A DNA stretch of 5,285 nt from an uncultured Lachnospiraceae bacterium (GTDB lineage: Bacteria > Bacillota_A > Clostridia > Lachnospirales > Lachnospiraceae). The position numbers and the translations under genes are program-made. Under the pieces are notes generated by a model that saw nothing but the letters and a program-made list of their open reading frames with translations, had not been told where the DNA came from and made no database searches. Location of the stretch: positions 1 through 5,285 of the forward strand of contig CACYDL010000098.1 in the NCBI GenBank assembly GCA_902773195.1, in the 5' to 3' direction. Of the stretch, positions 1 through 4,328 are shown one piece after another. Each line of letters begins with the position of its first letter. Position 1 is the stretch's first letter.

Positions 1-68
1 CGGTACAGGGCTCGAACCTGCAACCCCTCACACGTGAAGCGAGTGCTCTCCCATTGAGCTAACCGTCC
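1..68 (-). tRNA. tRNA-Val, anticodon CAC (3' end cut off)
   Basis: Read on the minus strand, the sequence folds as a cloverleaf. The acceptor 5' strand GGACGGT (68-62) pairs with ACCG at 4-1, and the last three pairing bases, the discriminator and any CCA lie outside the window. The D arm is GCTC/GAGC. The anticodon arm is CTCGC/GTGAG with loop TTCACGT, giving anticodon CAC, which reads the valine codon GUG. The variable loop has 5 nt. The T arm is GCAGG-TTCGAGC-CCTGT. All arms have standard lengths, so it looks functional. Confidence 0.95.
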
Positions 69-75
69 GAAAGAG

Positions 76-104
76 ATTATAGCACCCTCCCGAAAGATGT
101 GCAA
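76..104 (-). promoter_or_regulatory. Promoter of tRNA-Val (extended -10)
   Basis: On the minus strand a perfect TATAAT (81-76) is preceded by TGC, making an extended -10 element. A partial -35, TTGCAC (104-99), lies 17 nt upstream. With usual spacing, transcription would begin near position 69, essentially at the mature 5' end of the tRNA. Confidence 0.75.
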
Positions 105-164
105 TGCCAAATTATTTCAAAGATGCAGACAACCGGCCATCGCCTATTCGGAATTTGATTATCC

Positions 165-185
165 GGAAGGCAGGAAGGCAGGAAA
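165..185 (+). repeat. Short direct repeat in the tRNA-rpiB gap
   Basis: The 8-mer GGAAGGCA occurs twice in tandem (165-172, 173-180), followed by a partial third copy. The surrounding gap (105-284) shows no gene I can support and no convincing sigma-A promoter for rpiB. A small hairpin, GGCTC (256-260) with GAGCC (268-272) and a 7-nt loop, lies 12 nt before the rpiB ribosome-binding site. Confidence 0.5.
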
Positions 186-284
186 CGTCATCAAAAGAAT
201 TATCGTCAGGCAGATCAGAATCAAAGAGTATTGAGGGAATTCTTACGCGCGATTTGGCTCGTTCGAGGAGCCGCATTGATAAAT

Positions 285-289
285 GGAGG
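285..289 (+). promoter_or_regulatory. Shine-Dalgarno site that fixes the rpiB start
   Basis: GGAGG lies 7 nt before the ATG at 297. It supports that start over the in-frame TTG at 231, which would add 22 residues with no counterpart in RpiB proteins. Confidence 0.9.
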
Positions 290-296
290 AAAAGAA

Positions 297-755
297 ATGA
301 GAGTCGGATTCGGAAGCGATCACGCCGGAATTGAACTGAAGCTTTTTCTGATGGAGCATCTCAGGGAGAAGGGGTACGAGTGCGTCGACTACGGCAATTA
401 CGACCCGAACGACAGAGGAGACGACTACCCGAAGCCGGGAAGGATCGTCGCCGAGGCTGTCCGGGCGGGCGAAGTGGAGAAGGGCGTGCTGATCTGCGGG
501 ACGGGCCTCGGGATCTCCCTGGCGGCGAACAAGGTGCCCGGAATCCGGGCCGCCGTCTGCAGCGAGCCCTACACCGCCTCGATGGCCGTGAGACACAACA
601 ACTGCCAGATCATCTCCATGGGCGCGCGGGTGGTCGGCCGCGAGCTGGCGGTGATGATCGTGGACACCTTCTTCTCCTGTGAATTCGAGGGAGGAAGGCA
701 CGCGGAGCGCGTGGGAATGATCGAACAGATCGAGAAGGACTATCACGCGGAGTGA
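297..755 (+). CDS. rpiB: Ribose-5-phosphate isomerase B (RpiB/LacAB family)
   Basis: A 152-residue cytosolic isomerase of the RpiB/LacA/LacB sugar-phosphate isomerase family. RpiB interconverts ribose 5-phosphate and ribulose 5-phosphate in the non-oxidative pentose phosphate pathway. Visible family features are the N-terminal SDHAG (7-11), the loop CGTGLGIS starting at the expected catalytic Cys68 with Thr70 for the anion hole, the AANK-PGIRAA segment, CSEPY (88-92), H100-N101 where the family has a conserved HN, and a C-terminal R134-x3-R138 that fits phosphate binding. Length matches the roughly 150-residue family norm, and the start has a good Shine-Dalgarno site. Cys68 argues for RpiB rather than LacA, but a related sugar-phosphate isomerase (allose or galactose pathway) cannot be excluded. 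No sugar transporter or kinase is adjacent. The last nine codons belong to a 33-bp tandem repeat that continues past the stop. Confidence 0.95.
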   Translation: MRVGFGSDHAGIELKLFLMEHLREKGYECVDYGNYDPNDRGDDYPKPGRIVAEAVRAGEVEKGVLICGTGLGISLAANKVPGIRAAVCSEPYTASMAVRHNNCQIISMGARVVGRELAVMIVDTFFSCEFEGGRHAERVGMIEQIEKDYHAE

Positions 756-826
756 TCCGCGATCGGGAAGGACTGTCGCGCGGAGCGGTCCGTGATCGGG
801 CAGGGCTGACACGCGCAGCGGTCCGC
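728..826 (+). repeat. Three tandem 33-bp repeats spanning the rpiB 3' end
   Basis: Three abutting units lie at 728-760, 761-793 and 794-826. Units 1 and 2 match at 27 of 33 positions by my count, and units 2 and 3 at 26 of 33. Each starts GATCGGG or GATCGAG. Unit 1 holds the last rpiB codons and the stop, while units 2 and 3 are non-coding. Because 33 is a multiple of three, the copies stay in the rpiB frame. The TGA stop of unit 1 aligns with CGG in units 2 and 3. Confidence 0.9.
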
Positions 827-834
827 GAAGGGGG

Positions 835-861
835 CGTCCGGCCTTCGGGGCGAAGGGGACG
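835..861 (+). other. Bulged GC-rich hairpin after the 33-bp repeats
   Basis: CGTCC (835-839) and CCTTCG (842-847) pair with GGACG (857-861) and CGAAGG (851-856). This gives 11 base pairs with a 2-nt bulge and a GGG loop. No U-tract follows, so it is not itself a classical intrinsic terminator. It may protect the 3' end of the rpiB mRNA or mark a processing site. Confidence 0.55.
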
Positions 862-888
862 TCCTGCTGTTTCGGGCAACAAAAACGG

Positions 889-925
889 GGAAATGTAGCC
901 GAAGTCGGTACATTTCCTTTTTTTT
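889..925 (+). terminator. Intrinsic terminator of rpiB
   Basis: GGAAATGTA (889-897) pairs perfectly with TACATTTCC (909-917). An inner CCG/CGG stem closes an AAGT loop, with one bulged G. Eight T residues follow directly (918-925). It lies about 130 nt after the rpiB stop, beyond the repeats, and just before the promoter of the next gene. Confidence 0.92.
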
Positions 926-930
926 GCCGT

Positions 931-959
931 TATTCAATCAGCGGGCCGGCAGATATAAT
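931..959 (+). promoter_or_regulatory. Probable promoter of the mntP-like gene
   Basis: A perfect TATAAT (954-959) stands right after the rpiB terminator. The best -35 at 17-bp spacing is TATTCA (931-936), which matches the consensus at only 3 of 6 positions, so an activator or other sigma contacts may be needed. The predicted leader of roughly 60 nt looks too short for a yybP-ykoY manganese riboswitch, and I see none. Confidence 0.6.
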
Positions 960-1029
960 AAACTGGAATGTCCCGGCGGCGGGGGAGCGCCCCGGCGCGG
1001 GAACGAAGATGGAAAGGTACAGGACCGGT

Positions 1030-1620
1030 ATGAGTCTCTGGCAGATAATTATCATAATCGTCGGGCTGTCTCTCGACGTATTCGCATATTGCCTCTACAA
1101 GGGCGCCATGATCTCAGAGGTCCGGAAGGGACAGATCACAAAGGTGGTCTCCCTCTTCACCGGCTTTCAGGTCGGAATGATGGTTCTCGGGACGCTGATC
1201 ACCAGCGTGCCGGCCATCCGTGGGAGATATCTTTCCGCCAACCGGCTCTGGACGCTCCTGGCGGCGGTGACGTTTTTCGCGCTGGGAACGGGGATGATCG
1301 TCAAGTCGGCCAGAAGGAGAGGACGGAAGATCGAGGAGCAGAAGCAGGACGGCTTTAACTTCCATATTATTGTGTTCTGGGCGTTCCTGACTTCCATCGA
1401 CGGGCTGATCGCGGGGCTGGGCTTCGGCTTCATGGGACTCCGCCTCCTGGGGACGCTGGCCCTCACGGCCATCATCACGGCCGCCAGCGCGATCGTCGGC
1501 TTCACCGCCGGCTACTGGCTGGGCTGCAGCCCGATGAACAAGTTTATCACGATCGGAGGATGTCTCGTGCTCGTCGGAGGAACGAATCTGCTTGTCAACT
1601 ATCTGACCTATATTTTCTGA
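1030..1620 (+). CDS. MntP-like membrane protein, putative manganese exporter
   Basis: A 196-residue, very hydrophobic protein with about six membrane helices in two similar halves, as in the MntP (YebN) manganese efflux family, which pumps excess Mn2+ out across the inner membrane. The two family signatures, each with an intramembrane aspartate, are present: LSLDVFAYCLYKG with D16 and TSIDGLIAGLGFGF with D124, corresponding to D16 and D118 of E. coli MntP. The last helix, IGGCLVLVGGTNLL, also fits, and a basic loop near residues 93-107 separates the halves. The ATG at 1030 is chosen because it places the first aspartate at residue 16. An in-frame ATG at 1009 would add seven residues; both starts have only modest Shine-Dalgarno sites. 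The sequence is divergent (aromatic and Cys residues after D16), so the ion is uncertain. It may be co-transcribed with the radical SAM gene 161 nt downstream. Confidence 0.75.
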   Translation: MSLWQIIIIIVGLSLDVFAYCLYKGAMISEVRKGQITKVVSLFTGFQVGMMVLGTLITSVPAIRGRYLSANRLWTLLAAVTFFALGTGMIVKSARRRGRKIEEQKQDGFNFHIIVFWAFLTSIDGLIAGLGFGFMGLRLLGTLALTAIITAASAIVGFTAGYWLGCSPMNKFITIGGCLVLVGGTNLLVNYLTYIF

Positions 1621-1646
1621 CGGGCGCTTCGGAACAGAATCAACTC

Positions 1647-1752
1647 TGTCGGTGAGATTTCCGACACAGGACGCGCGGCCGCCCGGAGGCGCCGCGGAAA
1701 CGAAACGGATGACAGCCGCGCGAAGACGCGCGGACGAGCCGGCCCCGGCCGG
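1647..1752 (+). promoter_or_regulatory. Chain of four hairpins in the radical SAM leader
   Basis: Four consecutive stem-loops fill the gap between the mntP-like and radical SAM genes. They are TGTCGG/CCGACA (1647-1666, 8-nt loop); CGCGGC-c-GCC with GGC-GCCGCG (1674-1696, one bulged C); CCGCGCG/CGCGCGG with loop AAGA (1716-1733); and CCGGC/GCCGG (1739-1752). The last ends 14 nt before the Shine-Dalgarno site. None has a U-tract, so none is a plain terminator. No clear promoter is seen here. The role is unknown: structured leader, processing site or mRNA stabiliser. Confidence 0.55.
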
Positions 1753-1766
1753 AAGCATTACAGGAT

Positions 1767-1772
1767 AAGGAG
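1767..1772 (+). promoter_or_regulatory. Shine-Dalgarno site of the radical SAM gene
   Basis: AAGGAG lies 9 nt before the ATG at 1782 and fixes that start. A second purine run, AAGGAT, sits at 1775-1780, too close to the start to be the main site. Confidence 0.85.
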
Positions 1773-1781
1773 AGAAGGATC

Positions 1782-3371
1782 ATGGCATCACTTGCACACT
1801 CAGCTGAGAGAAAAGCTTTCGAGGTAGCGATCAGACAGGCTGTGCGCTACGTCAAGAAGCAGGGAACCGAGAAGAACGAGCAGATGGGAAAGCTGATCGA
1901 TCTGGTCAAAAAGCTCATGGGAAGCACCTTCTCGGATTCTCAGTACGAGAAGGCAAAATGGACGATCACAAGCCCGGAGAGCAAGTGGTCGAGATTTGTC
2001 GCCCAGGGAATCGACGAGATCGACGAGAACGTGCTCGTCACGACGCTGCTCGACGTCGGCTACGAGGCGTTCTTCCGCGGGACGAAGGAGGTCCGCAAAA
2101 ACCGCGAGAAATATGACTGCAACATTCCGTGGCTGATCCTCATGGATCCAACCTCCGCCTGCAATCTCCGCTGCAAGGGCTGCTGGGCGGCGGAATACGG
2201 CCACAAGCTGAACCTCACGAACGAGGAGATCGACAGCATCATCACCCAGGGCAAAGAGCTGGGGATCCATTTTTACCTGTTTACCGGCGGCGAGCCCCTT
2301 GTCCGCAAGAAGGACATCATCGCCATGGCGAAGAAGCACGACGACTGCGCCTTCCATATCTACACCAACGGAACCCTGATCGACGAGGCGTTCTGCCAGG
2401 AAGTCCAGAAGCTCGGAAACATCAGCTTCGCGATCTCCGTCGAGGGCTTCGAGGAGGTCAACGACGGCCGGAGAGGCAGCGGCGTGTTCCAGAGAGTCAT
2501 GCACGCCTATGACCTGATGAAGTCCTACGGCCTCATCTACGGCGCCTCGATCTGCTACACGAGGGCCAATATCTCCACGATCACCAGCGACGCGTTCCTG
2601 GATCTTCTGGAGGAGAAGGGCTGCCGCTACGCGTGGTACGTCCACTATATGCCGGTGGGCAACGACGCCGACGTGTCGCTGCTTCCCACCATGGAGCAGC
2701 GCGAATACATGCTGCACAGGGTGAGGGAGATCCGCCATGACCGCATGCTCTTCACGATGGACTTCCAGAACGACGGCGAATTTGTCGGAGGCTGCATCGC
2801 GGGCGGAAGAAACTACTGCCATATCAACAGCAACGGCGATATGGAGCCCTGCGTCTTCATCCATTATTCCAACGCCAACATCCGCGAGCAGAGCCTGATC
2901 GACTGCCTCAGACAGCCGCTGTTCCAGGAATACCGCAACAGGCAGCCGTTCAACAAGAACCTGCTCCGTCCCTGCCCGATGCTGGAGAATCCGCAGATGC
3001 TCCAGGAGATGGTGGAGCGCTCGGGCGCGCATTCGACGGATCTCACTTCGCCGGAGAGCGTGGAGCATTCCTGCGAGAAGTGCTATCAGTACGCCCGCGA
3101 CTGGGCGCCCAGGGCAGACCGCATCTGGAACGAGAAGCCCCATCCGGAGAAGAAATACGAGAACTTCAAGAACTGGGCCCCGAAGACGGATCCGAAGGAC
3201 TACTACTCCAACGAGGCGTCCCTGAGTCCCGAGGACAAGGAGGACGACGCCAGGGCCGCCGTGCTGGTGGAGAAGTGGAAGGCCGAGCATCCCGCCGCGG
3301 TGGACAACCGGATCATTTCCGCGGTGCCGCTGGACGAGACGGAAGCGGCGCCCGCCGAACAGACGGTGTGA
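1782..3371 (+). CDS. Radical SAM enzyme with auxiliary-cluster cysteines, substrate unknown
   Basis: A 529-residue soluble enzyme. The radical SAM motif CNLRCKGC (Cys127, 131, 134) would bind the 4Fe-4S cluster that cleaves S-adenosylmethionine, and TGGEP (168-172) is the SAM-binding GGE motif. Strand motifs IYTNGT (193-198) and AISVEG (217-222) fit the MoaA/PqqE-like barrel. A C-terminal cysteine set (C338, C346, C357 in a CX5GX4C arrangement, C398, C431-x2-C434) suggests a SPASM- or twitch-like auxiliary iron-sulfur cluster, although the spacing is not classical SPASM. About 115 mostly helical residues precede the barrel, and residues 475-529 form a charged, probably disordered tail. The overall pattern resembles a radical SAM family common in Clostridia that I cannot tie to a reaction. 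No precursor peptide, cofactor operon or quinone/heme pathway gene lies beside it. Start and frame are secure. Confidence 0.92.
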   Translation: MASLAHSAERKAFEVAIRQAVRYVKKQGTEKNEQMGKLIDLVKKLMGSTFSDSQYEKAKWTITSPESKWSRFVAQGIDEIDENVLVTTLLDVGYEAFFRGTKEVRKNREKYDCNIPWLILMDPTSACNLRCKGCWAAEYGHKLNLTNEEIDSIITQGKELGIHFYLFTGGEPLVRKKDIIAMAKKHDDCAFHIYTNGTLIDEAFCQEVQKLGNISFAISVEGFEEVNDGRRGSGVFQRVMHAYDLMKSYGLIYGASICYTRANISTITSDAFLDLLEEKGCRYAWYVHYMPVGNDADVSLLPTMEQREYMLHRVREIRHDRMLFTMDFQNDGEFVGGCIAGGRNYCHINSNGDMEPCVFIHYSNANIREQSLIDCLRQPLFQEYRNRQPFNKNLLRPCPMLENPQMLQEMVERSGAHSTDLTSPESVEHSCEKCYQYARDWAPRADRIWNEKPHPEKKYENFKNWAPKTDPKDYYSNEASLSPEDKEDDARAAVLVEKWKAEHPAAVDNRIISAVPLDETEAAPAEQTV

Positions 3372-3436
3372 GAGGCGCGGAAAGCTTCCGGGAAGGGGAA
3401 GCCGTGACCGGAATACCCGGAAACGGTGAAACCGCC

Positions 3437-3541
3437 GCAGGAAATCGGCGCAGGAAATCGGCGCAGGAAACCGGCGCAGGAAACCGATGCAGGTAAATCA
3501 GCGCAGGAAAACAGCAGTGGAAATCAGCACAGAAACAGAGC
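3437..3541 (+). repeat. Array of about eight 13-bp tandem repeats
   Basis: The unit is GCAGGAAATCGGC. Units 1 and 2 (3437-3462) are identical, and units 3 (3463-3475) and 4 (3476-3488) differ by one to three bases. Unit 5 (3489-3502) has one extra base. Units 6 to 8 (3503-3541) are increasingly degenerate. A poorer copy may precede the array at 3425-3436. The 13-bp period is not a codon multiple and no frame across it looks like a gene. The last unit overlaps the foot of the terminator stem. Confidence 0.9.
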
Positions 3542-3581
3542 AGCCGCACCGTCACCACAGGTGATAATGCGGCTGCTTTTT
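3539..3581 (+). terminator. Intrinsic terminator of the radical SAM gene
   Basis: GCAGCCGCA (3540-3548) pairs perfectly with TGCGGCTGC (3568-3576). An inner stem TCACC/GGTGA (3552-3564) has a 3-nt loop. Five T residues follow (3577-3581). It lies between convergent genes. In the TetR direction only a poor T-tract is present, so two-way termination is possible but weakly supported. Confidence 0.92.
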
Positions 3582-3610
3582 CATCGCTGACCGGACGGAA
3601 AGCCTGTCCT

Positions 3611-4174
3611 TCAGACGGAAATCACGTCGAAGATGGAGTGGGTCATCAGGAAGCGGTAGGCGGAGGCCAGCTCCTCCGCGGTGAGAGGCGAGTCGAGGAC
3701 GATCCAGTCCCTGATGCCGCAGACCAGGCCGTAGGAGTAATACGCGGCGATCTGCTCCGTGGAGATGCCCGGAACCTTTTTTTCCAGAGAGATGTTTCTG
3801 TTGGCGGCGGACCGGAGAAAACTGGAATAGACGTACCGCGAGAGAATGTTGTCAAAGGAGTTCGGGCCGGGTTCCATCTGGTAGGCCTTCCTGTAGAATT
3901 TTTTATTTTTCTCGAGGCAGCGGCAGAACATGAGGACCGCGTCGAATTCCATGCCGTTGTCGATGAGCAGGTTGACGCTGTCGGCCACGTCCGTCTGGAA
4001 GATCCACTCCAGAACCTCGTACTTGTCCTGGAAATGCTTGTAGAACGTCGGCCGGATCAGTCCCGCCCGGTCCGTGATCATTTTAATTGTGATTTTATCA
4101 AAGGATACGGTCAGCATCAGATCGCGGAAGCAGTCTGCGAGCAGTTCCTTCGTCAGATCTTTTTTCTTATCCAT
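3611..4174 (-). CDS. TetR/AcrR-family transcriptional regulator
   Basis: A 187-residue DNA-binding repressor-type protein. The N-terminal TetR helix-turn-helix is clear: ITIKMITDRAGLIRPTFYKHF (from residue 28), with recognition-helix residues RPTFYKHF at 41-48 followed by DKYEVLEWIF. The C-terminal half is helical and ends with a GLVCGIRDWI-type segment (149-158), resembling the ligand domain of DhaS-like TetR proteins. That sets the subfamily only loosely, and the ligand is unknown. The ATG at 4174 gives a normal TetR N terminus (MDKKKDLTKELL). An upstream in-frame start at 4231 would add 19 unlikely residues. No close Shine-Dalgarno site precedes 4174; the nearest purine run, GGGGAAA, is about 20 nt away. 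The gene is divergent from the PcsB-like gene, and the shared spacer holds several inverted repeats, which suggests autoregulation and perhaps control of that neighbour. Confidence 0.92.
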   Translation of the reverse strand: MDKKKDLTKELLADCFRDLMLTVSFDKITIKMITDRAGLIRPTFYKHFQDKYEVLEWIFQTDVADSVNLLIDNGMEFDAVLMFCRCLEKNKKFYRKAYQMEPGPNSFDNILSRYVYSSFLRSAANRNISLEKKVPGISTEQIAAYYSYGLVCGIRDWIVLDSPLTAEELASAYRFLMTHSIFDVISV

Positions 4175-4220
4175 GGCAAACAATATAACATAGTTTCCCC
4201 GAATCGTCACAAATGAATAA

Positions 4221-4249
4221 ATTATAATCAACAGTTAACATAATCGTAA
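4221..4249 (-). promoter_or_regulatory. Probable promoter of the TetR gene
   Basis: On the minus strand a perfect TATAAT (4226-4221) has a weak -35, TTACGA (4249-4244), at 17-bp spacing. Predicted transcription starts near 4214, leaving a leader of about 40 nt. The -10 and -35 overlap arms of two inverted repeats, so protein binding there would block it. Confidence 0.6.
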
Positions 4250-4286
4250 TATCTCTTAAAAGATTGTTGATTTGTTTGTTACGATT
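4226..4286. promoter_or_regulatory. Nested inverted repeats, candidate TetR operator region
   Basis: Three symmetric elements lie between the divergent promoters. AATCAACA (4226-4233) is the exact reverse complement of TGTTGATT (4265-4272). AATCGTAA (4242-4249) is the exact reverse complement of TTACGATT (4279-4286). An imperfect 14-bp palindrome, ATCTCTTAAAAGAT (4251-4264), has one mismatched pair. A further AATCGT occurs at 4202-4207, 40 bp before the copy at 4242. TetR proteins bind such palindromes, but which element, if any, is the operator cannot be told from sequence. Confidence 0.5.
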
Positions 4287-4295
4287 TGATATACT
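4267..4295 (+). promoter_or_regulatory. Promoter of the PcsB-like gene (extended -10)
   Basis: TTGATT (4267-4272) and TATACT (4290-4295) are separated by 17 bp, and TGA directly before the -10 makes it an extended -10. Transcription should start near 4302. A Shine-Dalgarno site, AAGGGA (4315-4320), stands 8 nt before the ATG at 4329. The -35 lies within one arm of an inverted repeat. Confidence 0.8.
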
Positions 4296-4328
4296 CTTTG
4301 ACGTAGTTGTGATGAAGGGAAGACTGTT

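Noticed and set aside
231..296. N-terminal extension of rpiB from a TTG at 231
   Set aside because: The extra 22 residues have no counterpart in RpiB proteins, and a strong GGAGG site serves the ATG at 297.
104..334. Small Arg/Ser-rich frame overlapping the rpiB start
   Set aside because: No ribosome-binding site, no family resemblance, and it overlaps the secure rpiB start in another frame.
960..1029. yybP-ykoY manganese riboswitch before the mntP-like gene
   Set aside because: The predicted leader is only about 60 nt and does not show the paired-arm layout of that riboswitch.
1647..1666. Intrinsic terminator after the mntP-like gene
   Set aside because: The stem is only 6 bp and no T-tract follows, so it does not meet the pattern.
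1800..3290. A 496-codon antisense open frame opposite the radical SAM gene
   Set aside because: Long antisense frames are expected opposite GC-rich genes. The translation is rich in Val, Leu, Arg and His without any recognisable domain, while the plus-strand frame has clear radical SAM motifs.
1782..3371. RiPP-maturing radical SAM system
   Set aside because: No short precursor-peptide gene, transporter or peptidase flanks the enzyme, and the cysteine spacing is not classical SPASM.
3437..3541. CRISPR array
   Set aside because: The 13-bp units abut directly with no unique spacers and no cas gene is present.
3638..4216. A 192-codon plus-strand frame opposite the TetR gene
   Set aside because: It has no recognisable domain and lies opposite a clear TetR protein; codon shadowing explains it.
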